A stretch of DNA of 64,000 bases, taken from assembly GCF_902506105.1 (NCBI RefSeq), contig NZ_LR733303.1, positions 496,001-560,000 on the forward strand, written 5' to 3'. This document shows positions 7,191 through 16,634 of this stretch, piece by piece. A model generated the notes under the pieces. It was not told the DNA's origin and did not search any database. It saw only the letters and a list, made by a program, of their open reading frames with translations. Each line of letters starts with the position of its first letter. Positions within the stretch are counted from its first letter, which is position 1. This DNA is from Aeromicrobium sp. 9AM (lineage in GTDB: Bacteria > Actinomycetota > Actinomycetes > Propionibacteriales > Nocardioidaceae). The position numbers and the translations under genes were made by a program.

Positions 7191-8898
7191 CGCCGGTCCC
7201 GGCGCCTTCATCACGTACGCCGCGACCGGAGTCCTCATCATCATGGTGATGCGGATGCTTGCCGAGATGGCGGTGGCGAACCCATCCACCGGCTCGTTCG
7301 CCGACTACGCGCGCAACGCGATGGGCGGCTGGGCCGGCTTCTCGGTGGCGTGGCTCTATTGGTACTTCTGGGTCATCGTCGTGGGGTTCGAGGCGGTCGC
7401 CGGAGCCAAGATCATCCAGTACTGGGTCGACATCCCATTGTGGATCTCCGCCCTGGTCCTGATGGCCTTGATGACGTCGACCAACCTGTTCTCGGTGTCC
7501 TCGTTCGGCGAGTTCGAGTTCTGGTTCGCAGGCATCAAGGTCGCGGCGATCATCTTCTTCATCGTGTGCGGCAGCCTCTTCGTGATCGGTGCCTGGCCCG
7601 ACAAGGGGTTCGACTTCAGCAACCTGTGGGACCACGGCGGCTTCATGCCGAACGGCCCGACCGCCCTGTCCGCAGGTGTTGTCACGGTCATCTTCTCGAT
7701 GGTCGGTGCCGAGGTCGCGACGATCGCGGCCGCCGAGTCCGAGAACCCCGAGCGAGCAGTCGCCAAGGCCGCCAACTCGGTCATCACCCGTATCTGCCTG
7801 TTCTTCGTGGGCTCGGTGTTCCTGCTCGCCGTGATCCTGCCCTGGAACTCCCAGGACCTCTCCGGTTCGCCCTTCGTGGCAGCGTTCACCGAGATGGGCA
7901 TCCCGTATGCCGACGACATCATGAACGCCGTCGTCCTGACCGCGGTGCTCTCGTGCCTCAACTCCGGCCTCTACACGTCCTCACGGATGCTGTTCGTCCT
8001 GGCTGCCCGTCGCGAGGCGCCCGCACAGCTCGTCAAGGTGAATGGCCGTGGTGTGCCGATGGTCGCGATCCTCGCGTCATCGGTCGTCGGATTCCTCTGC
8101 GTCATCGCCGCCGCGATCGACGAGGACGGCGTGTTCTTGTTCCTGCTGAACTCCTCGGGCGCGATCATCCTGTTCGTCTACCTGCTCATCTCGATCTCCC
8201 AGATCAGGCTCCGCCTGCGAGTCGACGACTCGACCCTGAAGGTCAAGATGTGGCTGTTCCCGGCGCTCTCGATCCTGACGGCGGTCGGCATCCTCGGCGT
8301 TCTGATCCAGATGGGATTGACCGACGATGTCCGATCGCAGTTGGTGCTCAGCCTGCTGTCGTGGGCCGTCGTGCTCCTCCTGTACGCCGTCAACAAGTTC
8401 GTCCTCAAGCGCTCCGACGTCGGCGCTCCGGCCTCGACCGAGCAGGCTCGCCGCGTGCTGGTGCTGGCCAACGAGACAGCCACCTCCGGCGAGCTCCTCG
8501 ACGAGCTGCGGCGGATCGATTCTGAGGGCGCTGCGACGTACTTCGTGTGTGTCCCTGCCAGTCCCGTCGAGACGGGCCAGGCAGCGGTCAAAGGTCCCGT
8601 CAACGTCTGGGACGCGACCGCACTCGCCGCACGCGAACGGCTCGAGTACACCCTCGAGACGCTCAGGTCGGAGAACCTCGACGCATCGGGCGAGCTGGGT
8701 GACTACCGACCGCTTCGTGCGCTCAGCCAGGCCGTCGAGGCCTTCCGACCCGACCAGATCGTGATCGCGACCAGGCCGCTCGCGGACTCGGTCTGGCAGC
8801 GCTACGACGTGGTCGACCGGGCCCGGTCGACCTACCCGATTCCGGTCACCCACGTCATCGCACAACCCGTCGCGGCCACCACGGCGGAGGACGCGTGA
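7075..8898 (+). CDS. Amino acid permease (APC family, GABA permease-like) with cytoplasmic C-terminal domain
   Basis: 607 residues from ATG 7075, chosen over TTG 7063 because GGAG is six bases upstream. The N-terminal ~460 residues form the 12-helix APC fold: RQLSMIAMGGVIGAGLFVGS is the conserved first helix, followed by PSTGSFADYA and the GAEVATIAAAESENPERAV signature. The last ~145 residues (RRVLVLANETATSGELLDEL onward) are soluble and resemble a universal-stress-like alpha/beta domain. Substrate is probably GABA or another small amino acid. Its stop overlaps the start of a separate Usp gene (GTGA), so a transporter with coupled stress-domain control is likely. Confidence 0.88.
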   Translation: MSAGPELKKTLTQRQLSMIAMGGVIGAGLFVGSGAVIADAGPGAFITYAATGVLIIMVMRMLAEMAVANPSTGSFADYARNAMGGWAGFSVAWLYWYFWVIVVGFEAVAGAKIIQYWVDIPLWISALVLMALMTSTNLFSVSSFGEFEFWFAGIKVAAIIFFIVCGSLFVIGAWPDKGFDFSNLWDHGGFMPNGPTALSAGVVTVIFSMVGAEVATIAAAESENPERAVAKAANSVITRICLFFVGSVFLLAVILPWNSQDLSGSPFVAAFTEMGIPYADDIMNAVVLTAVLSCLNSGLYTSSRMLFVLAARREAPAQLVKVNGRGVPMVAILASSVVGFLCVIAAAIDEDGVFLFLLNSSGAIILFVYLLISISQIRLRLRVDDSTLKVKMWLFPALSILTAVGILGVLIQMGLTDDVRSQLVLSLLSWAVVLLLYAVNKFVLKRSDVGAPASTEQARRVLVLANETATSGELLDELRRIDSEGAATYFVCVPASPVETGQAAVKGPVNVWDATALAARERLEYTLETLRSENLDASGELGDYRPLRALSQAVEAFRPDQIVIATRPLADSVWQRYDVVDRARSTYPIPVTHVIAQPVAATTAEDA

Positions 8899-9785
8899 CT
8901 GTCGTCGCCGGGTGCACCCTCAAGGAGAGCGGCAACGCGACCCTGGAGCTGGCCGCGATGCTCGCGCGGTCGACAGGCGAGGACGTCGTGGTCGCAGTGG
9001 TCGTCGCGGCAGCGTGGCCGCCCAGCACCGAGCGCGTCGATGCGGAGTACCGGACGTACCTCACGAAGCGCGGCGAGCAGGTGATTGCCCAGGCCGAGAA
9101 GTGGATGCCGGCCGACATCGACGCCACCTTCGTGCTGCACCACGCCGCATCGATCCCGTCGGGGCTGGTGGAGGTGGCACGGCTGCACGACGCGAGTGTG
9201 CTGGTGCTGGGCTCCTCCGAGAGCGGCGGCCTGGGTCATGTCGCACTCGGCAGCGTGGCTGACCGCATCGTGCACAGCTCGCCCATCCCGGTGGCACTCG
9301 CACCTCGCGGCTTCCGGGCCGAGCCGGGTGGCCGGGTTCGCCGGGTCACTGCCGCGTTCAACGGCACTCCCAAGGATCGGGCCCTCGTACGCTCCGCAGC
9401 CGCCTATTCCGCTCGCGCGGGCGGCTCGTTCCGGGTCGCGTCGTTCTCGGTGCGGCCCAAGATGCTGTTCGCCGCGACGCTGGCCGGCTCCGGGGAGGGC
9501 CTGGTGGTTGACGAATGGTCTCTTCAGGCCGGCAAGGTCATCAACGAAGAGCTCGACCACCTGAGCCGTCTCCCCGACATGCCGAGTCGGCTCGAGTCGG
9601 TCATCGGCGAAGGGCACGGCTGGCGTGAGGCGATCGGCCAGGCGCAGTGGTCGATGGGTGATGTCCTGATGGTCGGATCCAGCTCCCACGGCCCCCTCGC
9701 GTCGGTGTTCCTGGGGTCGCGAGCCTCCAAGATCCTGCGCTACGCACCGGTGCCCGTGATCGCACTGCCTCGTCCACGTACGTAG
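8895..9785 (+). CDS. Tandem universal stress protein
   Basis: 296 residues, starting at the GTG that overlaps the permease stop. Two Usp domains: the first ends with VLVLGSSESGGLGHVALGSV and SSPIPVALAP, the second with VLMVGSSSHGPLASVFLGSR and YAPVPVIALP. The G-2x-G-9x-G(S) ATP-binding pattern is partly kept in both. Cytoplasmic, possibly nucleotide-binding. Coupled translation with the permease suggests it modulates transport rather than general stress survival. Confidence 0.87.
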   Translation: MTVVAGCTLKESGNATLELAAMLARSTGEDVVVAVVVAAAWPPSTERVDAEYRTYLTKRGEQVIAQAEKWMPADIDATFVLHHAASIPSGLVEVARLHDASVLVLGSSESGGLGHVALGSVADRIVHSSPIPVALAPRGFRAEPGGRVRRVTAAFNGTPKDRALVRSAAAYSARAGGSFRVASFSVRPKMLFAATLAGSGEGLVVDEWSLQAGKVINEELDHLSRLPDMPSRLESVIGEGHGWREAIGQAQWSMGDVLMVGSSSHGPLASVFLGSRASKILRYAPVPVIALPRPRT

Positions 9786-9793
9786 GTCGGACA

Positions 9794-9809
9794 CCCGGAC
9801 TCGTCCGGG
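9794..9809. terminator. Hairpin after the Usp gene
   Basis: CCCGGAC-TC-GTCCGGG, a perfect 7-bp stem nine bases beyond the Usp stop, between convergent genes. No T-run follows, so termination strength is uncertain. Confidence 0.4.
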
Positions 9810-9891
9810 CGCGTCCATGCTTGGCGTAGCGCCTGGACGAGCCTGGCTTCGTGAGCGGCGATCAGGAGATGCGCCTCCCGTTCGCGCGCCG

Positions 9892-10494
9892 TCAGGCTTG
9901 CCAGTCTTGCGGGCGTGACCGGCCTTCGTGGCGAACCCGGTAGCGAAGATGGGTCGCTTCGCGGCCCTCGATCGTCCGGACGTGCTCGAGCTCGACGCGA
10001 TCACCGTCGAGGGACTCGAAAAGCCTCCGGCCAGCGCCGAGCAGGACGGGCACGAGGTGGATCTCCAGCTCGTCGAGCTCGCCGGCTGCGAGCAGCGACT
10101 GCGCCGCGCCTGCCCCGTGCACCATCACCGCGCGATCGCCAGCGGCCGCCCGAGCTTCGGCAGCGCAGGCGACGACGTCATCGAAGTACGTCACGAGGGC
10201 CGGCGGATCGTCGTCCTCGTCAACGTGATGGGTCAGGACGTGGATCGGTACGCCGTCGTGGTGGTCACCGCCCCACCGGCCGGCGAGCTCGTAGGTCCGA
10301 CGACCGGAGATCAGTGCCGCGGTCGCCAGCGCCTCGGCGTACACCTCGCCATTGGGACCAGGAGCCAACCGGTCGTCGAGCCAGTTGAACAGCCGCCCAC
10401 CGTTGCGGCCGAGCTCCTGCCCGGCCCGGTCGTCGGGTCCGGCGATGAACCCGTCCAGGGACATCGACATGTAAAGCCTGATCGGTGCGTGCAT
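9892..10494 (-). CDS. Dihydrofolate reductase-like (RibD C-terminal domain) protein
   Basis: 200 residues. RLYMSMSLDGFIAG at the N-terminus, ALISGRRTYE in the middle and VHGAGAAQSLLAAGELDELE near the end are the typical strands and NADPH loop of the bacterial RibD_C/DHFR-like family. AGAGGAG precedes ATG 10494. These small reductases are common in actinobacteria and mostly without known substrate. Two further members of the superfamily occur in this window (26845-27537, 61173-61712). Confidence 0.85.
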   Translation of the reverse strand: MHAPIRLYMSMSLDGFIAGPDDRAGQELGRNGGRLFNWLDDRLAPGPNGEVYAEALATAALISGRRTYELAGRWGGDHHDGVPIHVLTHHVDEDDDPPALVTYFDDVVACAAEARAAAGDRAVMVHGAGAAQSLLAAGELDELEIHLVPVLLGAGRRLFESLDGDRVELEHVRTIEGREATHLRYRVRHEGRSRPQDWQA

Positions 10495-10693
10495 CTGTGT
10501 CTCCTCTGATCGTGTCGCCGGCGTCGAGCGCCTTCAAGAGTGCAACGAACACGACGACCCTCATACGACACCGTCGCGACAATTCCGCTCCGCCCATCCC
10601 AGACCCACCGACTGCCCGGAGGACCCGTCATGGCGCCGTGTTGATCCTGTGGCTGATCAGAACCTTCGCTACCGAGAGGCGCTGCGCCGACCG

Positions 10694-11125
10694 CTATCGG
10701 CCAATGACAATCGGCTCCGATTGCGAGTAGTCCGTCTCCAAGGAGGCCTCGCCCGGTCGAACGTCCTCGGGCAGGACAAACGTCCATTCCGCGCGGCCGA
10801 GCTTCTTCGACGAGGCCGCTGCATCGGTCGTGCCCAATGACCACTCTCGGCTTCCCTGACGCAGCCGCAGCTCGATGGCCTCCAGTGGCTCGACGGTTTC
10901 TGGCTCGTCCTCGTGATCGCAACCGAACGCGCCCTCGGTGCCGCCGCCAGTATCGTCACAGCCGTCGACGAACTGATGTCCGCGGACGACGACGTCAGTT
11001 CCTGCTTGGATCCGGGCGGGCACCTCGATGGTGGGTGCGGCACAACTCGCAGTTGCCGCCCCGGAAGGGGCGAACGACAAGCCTGCGAGGAGGGCGAACA
11101 CCCCCATCAGCCGCGATCGAGCCAT
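10694..11125 (-). CDS. Secreted hypothetical protein
   Basis: 143 residues. The N-terminus MARSRLMGVFALLAGLSFAP followed by SGAATA is a Sec signal peptide. The mature part has four cysteines (CAAP, GCDD, GCDHEDE) and a predicted beta-sandwich character (PARIQAGTDVVVRGHQFVDG), as in many small exported actinobacterial proteins. Function unknown. It is divergent from an ECF sigma gene, 106 bp away, and could belong to the same regulon. Confidence 0.7.
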   Translation of the reverse strand: MARSRLMGVFALLAGLSFAPSGAATASCAAPTIEVPARIQAGTDVVVRGHQFVDGCDDTGGGTEGAFGCDHEDEPETVEPLEAIELRLRQGSREWSLGTTDAAASSKKLGRAEWTFVLPEDVRPGEASLETDYSQSEPIVIGR

Positions 11126-11191
11126 CCCGACAACCTACGACAAGCACGATCGACCGTCTTGGCATCGCTCAGTCAGAAAAGTTGTCTCACA

Positions 11192-11204
11192 GGTGTGTCA
11201 CACC
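11192..11204. promoter_or_regulatory. Palindrome upstream of ECF sigma gene
   Basis: GGTGTG-T-CACACC is a perfect 13-base palindrome 28 bases before the sigma start, in the divergent region shared with the secreted protein gene. Candidate operator for an unidentified regulator. Confidence 0.4.
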
Positions 11205-11231
11205 GGCAGGGGTGCTGGACACTTACGGGTT

Positions 11232-11768
11232 GTGAGCAACTTTCTAGACGTACGGCACCGGGAGCTGGCGTTCGAGCGGGTGTGGCGAGACGAGATGCCG
11301 CGCATCTTCAACTACGCCGCCCGCCACGTCGGCGCCTCGGACGCCCATGACGTAACCGCTGAGACGTTCACGGTTGCGTGGCGACGGTGGGACGACATCA
11401 CGGAGCCGCCCTTCGCGTGGCTCCTGGGCGTCGCGCGCAACGTCGTGAGCAACCACGTGCGTACGTTGCAGCGTGGCCGGCGCCTGGACGACCGCGTCCG
11501 ACTGCTGACTGCCGTCACCGCGCACAGTGCGGCGCACGTGGATTTCCATGAACGCCTCGAGGCGGTCCGGCGGCTCGCGGCGCTCGGTGAGAAGGAGCGC
11601 GAAGCCCTGTTGCTGACCGCGTGGGACGGACTGAGCACCGAGGAGGCCGCGACCCTGCTCGGCATCAGTCCGGCCGCCGTACGCAAACGCATCAGCAGAG
11701 CGCGGGCAGCGATCGACGTGGCCGAGGTCGTTCCGACTGCCGACACCGATCCGCAGGAGGACTCGTGA
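11232..11768 (+). CDS. ECF-type RNA polymerase sigma factor
   Basis: 178 residues from GTG 11232. Region 2 is FNYAARHVGASDAHDVTAET with WAWLLGVARN-like promoter-melting residues (FAWLLGVARNVVSNHVR), and region 4 is LGEKEREALLLTAWDGLSTE with the helix-turn-helix TLLGISPAAVRKRISRAR. No Cys-rich anti-sigma is encoded; instead the next gene, overlapping by GTGA, encodes a single-span membrane protein that takes the usual anti-sigma position. The upstream ribosome site is weak. Confidence 0.87.
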   Translation: MSNFLDVRHRELAFERVWRDEMPRIFNYAARHVGASDAHDVTAETFTVAWRRWDDITEPPFAWLLGVARNVVSNHVRTLQRGRRLDDRVRLLTAVTAHSAAHVDFHERLEAVRRLAALGEKEREALLLTAWDGLSTEEAATLLGISPAAVRKRISRARAAIDVAEVVPTADTDPQEDS

Positions 11769-13081
11769 ACAACCACATCATCGACGCGCTGCGCCCCGAG
11801 CCCCCGGCAATCGACCCCGTCTGGGAGGCCGAGACGGTCCGGGCGATCACCGAGGGTCGAGTCGGCTCAGGAAAGCTCACGACGAACCGCAGAGGACGCC
11901 TGATGGGTGCCGGTCTGGTTGCTGCGGCCGTCGTCGCCCTCATCGCGGGAGTCGCGGTCGCCCGGCACTCCCTTCCGCCCGATCACGTGCGTCCCGCCGA
12001 GCCTGTGAAGGACAAGATCCAGAAGATCACCCCGGCGAAGGCGGAGAAGCTGAAGCTGGGCGACACCCTCGATGTCGTTGCCGAGCTCCCCAAGACGTAC
12101 AACGGTGACGGGGTCCTTTTCTCCTCGTTCATCGCGAGCAACGTCCTGGTGGGTTCAGCGACACCGGAGCTGGACGAGGGCGCACCAGGGGTGGAGTCGC
12201 TCGCGCAGTCGCACCCCGTCATGTACGACCTCGACACGAAGAAGTTCACTCTTCTCGACGACCGAGACCGTCCCGATCCCACGCAGGTCGTCGATGTGTC
12301 CGGCGATGGGGACACCGTGGTCTGGGCCGAGCTGGTTGGCACCAGCATCGGCACGAGCGAGTTCACGATCTACTCGTACGACCAACGGACGGGACAGGTC
12401 ACCACCCTGGGCGCCTTCAACGACCCCGATGGACAGATCGTCTACGGCGACGACCTCGCTCTCGCCGGCGACACGGCGTACTTCAGCACGGCCGCCTACC
12501 CGGCGAAGCGGGGACAGCAGGGGGTCTACGCGGTCCCCGTCGACGGGTCCAAGACGCCCCGCATGATCGCGAAAGGCGGCCAGGGCGTACGCATCTCCGG
12601 TGAAACACTGACGTACGCGATGAGCAACCCGAAGAACAAGGAGCAGCCGAGATACTTCACCTACGACCTGCCGACCGGGATGACGATGCCGGTCCCGGTC
12701 AGCGCCCACGCCGATGATCCTGGTTTCTGTGGCGCGGAAGTCACCAAGGCCTGGGAGACGTGGTGCGTCGGTGAGCCGGCGACTCTCACGATCAAGGAGG
12801 CCTCGGGGCGCACCACCGAGTTCGACCCATTCCCCGTCGGGTCGCTCACTGCCCCCGATCCGCACGATGTCATCGCCCTCGGGCGGTGGACCGGTATCGC
12901 AGCGACGACGGACGACGGCCAGGATCGCGAGTTCCTGGTCGATCTCGACACCAAGGAGATGAAGGTCTTCCCGGACAACACGTCGTTCACCTCACTGAGC
13001 CCTGACGGCTCCACGGTGCTGATCAGCTCCTACGCGGGCAAGGGACCGGGCCCGCAGCGCCTCGTGCGGATACCCGACTGA
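11765..13081 (+). CDS. Membrane-anchored beta-propeller protein, putative sigma partner
   Basis: 438 residues from GTG 11765, overlapping the sigma stop. Order: a ~45-residue cytoplasmic segment, one transmembrane helix (LMGAGLVAAAVVALIAGVAV), then an extracytoplasmic domain with repeating blades such as VYAVPVDGSKTPRMIAKGG and FLVDLDTKEMKVF, as in TolB-like propellers. The sigma-proximal location and topology fit a membrane sensor that holds the sigma factor through its cytoplasmic tail, although no zinc anti-sigma motif is present. A similar pair occurs at 60015-61075. Confidence 0.75.
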   Translation: MNNHIIDALRPEPPAIDPVWEAETVRAITEGRVGSGKLTTNRRGRLMGAGLVAAAVVALIAGVAVARHSLPPDHVRPAEPVKDKIQKITPAKAEKLKLGDTLDVVAELPKTYNGDGVLFSSFIASNVLVGSATPELDEGAPGVESLAQSHPVMYDLDTKKFTLLDDRDRPDPTQVVDVSGDGDTVVWAELVGTSIGTSEFTIYSYDQRTGQVTTLGAFNDPDGQIVYGDDLALAGDTAYFSTAAYPAKRGQQGVYAVPVDGSKTPRMIAKGGQGVRISGETLTYAMSNPKNKEQPRYFTYDLPTGMTMPVPVSAHADDPGFCGAEVTKAWETWCVGEPATLTIKEASGRTTEFDPFPVGSLTAPDPHDVIALGRWTGIAATTDDGQDREFLVDLDTKEMKVFPDNTSFTSLSPDGSTVLISSYAGKGPGPQRLVRIPD

Positions 13082-13105
13082 CGGAGCCGAGCCGGCCACC
13101 CGAGC

Positions 13106-14143
13106 TCAGCGGGTGGGATCGATCATGGTCATGCCGGCAACCGTCGCCTGGTCGAACCGCGGCAGCAGCTCCGCGGCTTCGCCGAGCCCGATGGTTCGCT
13201 CGATCAGCCGTTGCGGTTGCAGTGATCCAGCCTCGATCAGCGCAATCATGCCGGGATAGTCGGTCGCGGCCATCCCGTGGCTTCCGAGGACGTCGAGCTC
13301 CCACCCGATCACTCGTGACATCGGCACCCTCGGGTGTCCGCCGATCGGTGGAAGCAGCCCGACCTGCACGAGCCGGCCCCGGCGGCGCAGGCTGAGGATG
13401 GCGTCGGCACAGGTCTGCTCGCTCCCGACGGCATCGATCGCGACGTGGCTGCCACCGCCGGTGAGGTCACCGACCGCCGACGGGATGTCGGTGCCGTCGG
13501 CAAGGAGGGTGTGGTCCGCGCCGAGCTCGGCAGCCACAGCGAGTGCCTCCCGGTTGCGGTCCACGGCGATCACGCGGGCGCCGAGCGCGCGGGCGATCAT
13601 CACCGCGCTCAGCCCGACCCCGCCGGCACCGATCACGGTGAGCCACTCACCCTCGGTGACTCGCGCGCGTCCCACGAGAGCGCGGTACGCCGTCGCGAAC
13701 CGGCAGCCGAGGCTGGCCGCGGTCGCGAAGTCCACCTGCTCGGGAATGGCGACCAGGTTCCTGTCCGCGGCGTGCAGAGCGACGTACTCAGCAAAGGAAC
13801 CCCAGTGTGTGAACCCGGGCTGTTCCTGGTCAGGACAGACCTGCGCGTTCCCGCCCAGGCACCACTCGCAGTGCCCACACCCGCAGACGAACGGAACGGT
13901 GACTCGGTCCCCGACCTTCCACTTCGTCACGCCCTCGCCGACCTCCACGAGCTCACCGGCGAGCTCGTGGCCGGGCACATGCGGGAACGAGACCTCGTCA
14001 TGTCCTGCCCAGGCGTGCCAGTCGCTGCGACACATGCCAGTCGCAACGACACGGACGGCGACGCCACCGCCCGGAGCCGCGGGTCGCGGGACGTCGCGTA
14101 CCTCGGGTTGAGACCCGGCAGCGGCGACCACAAGAGCGCGCAT
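13106..14143 (-). CDS. Zinc-dependent alcohol dehydrogenase
   Basis: 345 residues from ATG 14143, with GGGAGG upstream. Catalytic zinc residues are seen in TGMCRSDWHAWAGHDE and HVPGHE; the structural zinc loop is CGCGHCEWCLGGNAQVC; the cofactor site is TVIGAGGVGLSAVMIARALG followed by VIAVDRN, an Asp after the second strand favouring NAD. A medium-chain dehydrogenase acting on an alcohol or aldehyde of unknown identity. It is 46 bases downstream of the MMPL transporter gene on the same strand. Confidence 0.88.
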   Translation of the reverse strand: MRALVVAAAGSQPEVRDVPRPAAPGGGVAVRVVATGMCRSDWHAWAGHDEVSFPHVPGHELAGELVEVGEGVTKWKVGDRVTVPFVCGCGHCEWCLGGNAQVCPDQEQPGFTHWGSFAEYVALHAADRNLVAIPEQVDFATAASLGCRFATAYRALVGRARVTEGEWLTVIGAGGVGLSAVMIARALGARVIAVDRNREALAVAAELGADHTLLADGTDIPSAVGDLTGGGSHVAIDAVGSEQTCADAILSLRRRGRLVQVGLLPPIGGHPRVPMSRVIGWELDVLGSHGMAATDYPGMIALIEAGSLQPQRLIERTIGLGEAAELLPRFDQATVAGMTMIDPTR

Positions 14144-14189
14144 CGCCACATCCTCCCAGACAGGTGCCTTCCTGTGTGTCGGCTTGACG

Positions 14190-16355
14190 TCAGCTGATGC
14201 CGGCGGGCGCCTTGTAGGGGTCCGGCGTCGCCTCGGGTGGCACGATGCGCACCGGGTGAAGCGGAGATGGCTCGACGAACAGGACGCGCGCAAGCCAACC
14301 GGGCAGCCACCAGTTCCATCGGCCGAACAGGCTGACCAACGCCGGCACCAGCAGAGCCCGCACGATGGTGGCGTCGATGAGGATGCCGACCCCCAAAGCC
14401 GTACCGAGGACCTTGGTGTCGGTGCCGGGTGACGTCGCGATGGCCGAGAAGGAGAAGAACAGGATGAGGGCAGCGGAGGTGACGAGCCGTCCGGTCCGGC
14501 CGATGCCGGTGATGACGGCCATGCCGGTGTCGCCCGTGCGGTCGTACTCCTCACGCATCCGGGTGAGGATGAAGACCTCGTAGTCCATCGACAGTCCGAA
14601 GAGGAACGCGAAGATGACGACAGGGAGCCAGAAGTTGATCGCCCCAGTGGGGGCTACGTCGAAGATCGCGCCGGAGCCGTGGCCCAGCTGCCAGAAGAAG
14701 ACGACCGATCCGAAGACGGCGGCAAGCGAGATCAGGTTCACGAGCACCGCCTTGAGCGGAAGCAGGACCGATCGGAAGGTGCGGACCAGCAGGACGTACG
14801 TGATCAGGGCGATCAACGCCAAGACGTACGGGAACTTGTCGTAGACGGCGCTGAAGTAGTCCTGAATGGTGGGGCCGACGCCGGTGATGCCCACGTGGCC
14901 GCCGGCCACTGGATCGACAGCTGCCCGGATGTCGGAGACGACTGTTGAGGCATCACTGTCGAGCGTTGCCTGCCTCGGGAACACGTCGATGACGGCGCTG
15001 TCACCGCGGATGGTGCCGACGACAGCCATTTGGATGCCGTCGACCCCTTGGGCTGCCTGAGCTGCTGCCTCGGCGTCGCCGGCAGGCACGAGGACTTCGA
15101 TGGGGGTCAGCACTCCGGCGCCGACGCCGCCGTCGGTGAGCGTTTGCAGGGTGTCGAAGCGGGGACCGTCCTGCGCAAGGGACTCGAGGCTGGAGCCGGG
15201 CCCGATCTTGAGGCCGAACACCGGCGCGATGAGCAGAGCCAGGACGATCGTCGCCGTCGCCGTGGCGATGACGCGGTGCCTGACGATGAGACGAGCCCAG
15301 GCGGACCAGCCGCGCGAGGCCGTGCCTTCCTTGCGTATGCGGGGAAAGTCGATGCGCGGGCCGACGCTGGAGAGCAGCGCGGGGAGGAGGGTGAGCACCA
15401 CGCCAACGCTCACCAGGGGGATCAACATCCCTGCGACGCCCATGCTGCGCAGGGCCGGGACAGGCAGGATCAGCAGCGCCAGCAGGCTGATCGCGACGGT
15501 GACGCCCGACGCCATGACGGCATGTCCCGCCGTCTTCATCGCGATCACGACCGCCTCTTCGTTGCTGCGCCCGTGAGCGCGTTCCTCTCGCCATCGCGAC
15601 ACCACGATCAGGGAGTAGTCGATCGCGACTCCGAGCCCGATGAGCGCGACGAGGAACTGGACGGTGATGCTGACGTCGGTGAACGTCGTGAGCAGCAACA
15701 CGAGCATGAACGTCGTCAGGATCGAGACCGCCGCGATGAGCAGCGGCAGCAGCGCCAGGAACGATGCGTACACGAACAGCAGCACCAGCAGTGCCCCTGC
15801 AGCGGCGATCAGGGTCTCGACCAGGACGCTCGAGTCGTCCTGCTCACCGCCTGCGGAGAGCAAACCGTAGGAGGTCAGGCTGCTCTCGAAGCCCGCTGCG
15901 TCGGCCGCCTTGGTCAATGCGGGGTCGAGCTCCGTCTCGATGTACGCACCGAACGACACCGGCACCGGGGCCTGGATCAGGGCGTACGTCGTGCGTCCGT
16001 CGTCGGTCACGAAGCCCGGATCCTTCGTGCCTGCGAAGTCGACGACGCGCAGCTTCACGTCCGGGACAGCGGCCACGCCGGCGCTGATGACACCGGCCAC
16101 GGCATCTTTGTTCTGCTCGACGGTCTCTCCGCTCGGCACGGTCACGACAGCGATGTAGGAGTCGAACGTGCTCACGCCATACGTGTCGACGAGCTGTTGC
16201 TCGGCGTTGTCGCCCGGTTGGCCAGGCAGTGAGAAGTCCAGCGACCACCTGTCAGCCAACGGACTGACCGAGACCATGCCGCCGATGAAGAGTGCCACCC
16301 AGACGGCGCTGACGATCCGGCGGTGATGCATGACCAAGCGGGCGAAGCGCTCCAT
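14190..16355 (-). CDS. MMPL family RND transporter
   Basis: 721 residues from ATG 16355, with AGGAG five bases upstream. Two symmetrical lobes each give one helix, a large extracytoplasmic loop, then five or six helices. The conserved RND segment GVAIDYSLIVVSRWREE and its second-lobe match LSMDYEVFILTRMREEY carry the Asp-Tyr pair that forms the proton relay in MMPL proteins. It exports lipids or hydrophobic compounds through the inner membrane. Divergent from the BldC-like gene. Confidence 0.9.
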   Translation of the reverse strand: MERFARLVMHHRRIVSAVWVALFIGGMVSVSPLADRWSLDFSLPGQPGDNAEQQLVDTYGVSTFDSYIAVVTVPSGETVEQNKDAVAGVISAGVAAVPDVKLRVVDFAGTKDPGFVTDDGRTTYALIQAPVPVSFGAYIETELDPALTKAADAAGFESSLTSYGLLSAGGEQDDSSVLVETLIAAAGALLVLLFVYASFLALLPLLIAAVSILTTFMLVLLLTTFTDVSITVQFLVALIGLGVAIDYSLIVVSRWREERAHGRSNEEAVVIAMKTAGHAVMASGVTVAISLLALLILPVPALRSMGVAGMLIPLVSVGVVLTLLPALLSSVGPRIDFPRIRKEGTASRGWSAWARLIVRHRVIATATATIVLALLIAPVFGLKIGPGSSLESLAQDGPRFDTLQTLTDGGVGAGVLTPIEVLVPAGDAEAAAQAAQGVDGIQMAVVGTIRGDSAVIDVFPRQATLDSDASTVVSDIRAAVDPVAGGHVGITGVGPTIQDYFSAVYDKFPYVLALIALITYVLLVRTFRSVLLPLKAVLVNLISLAAVFGSVVFFWQLGHGSGAIFDVAPTGAINFWLPVVIFAFLFGLSMDYEVFILTRMREEYDRTGDTGMAVITGIGRTGRLVTSAALILFFSFSAIATSPGTDTKVLGTALGVGILIDATIVRALLVPALVSLFGRWNWWLPGWLARVLFVEPSPLHPVRIVPPEATPDPYKAPAGIS

Positions 16356-16480
16356 AAGGACTCCTAGATGAAGACCACACCGGAGCAGCACCGTGGGGCG
16401 GCTGGGACAGCGTGCCTCCATGTGCGACGCTACGCGCCACGCCGGGCCGGCGAAACGCTCGAACAGGACCGCTTTGCGTA

Positions 16481-16498
16481 CGAAAGGGACGACTTTCG
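16481..16498. promoter_or_regulatory. Inverted repeat in the MMPL/BldC-like divergent region
   Basis: CGAAAG-N6-CTTTCG, a perfect 6-bp repeat in the 279-bp gap between 16355 and 16635. Candidate operator for the transporter, for example for the TetR protein at 17388-18032. The rest of the gap shows nothing else recognisable. Confidence 0.3.
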
Positions 16499-16634
16499 AC
16501 CAGGCCGTTTCACACCTGACCGCCCGCGGCCGGGGCTCAATGCCGCGGTATGGGGCTACTCTCGAAGGAACGGCAACGGGGGCGGTCCTGCGCAGGGGAG
16601 CGAGCGCGCATTGTGACCCTTCCAGGAGAGCCCC

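Noticed and set aside
14144-14554. N-terminal extension of the alcohol dehydrogenase frame
   Set aside because: Overlaps the MMPL coding sequence in another frame; the MDR domain begins at ATG 14143 with GGGAGG upstream.
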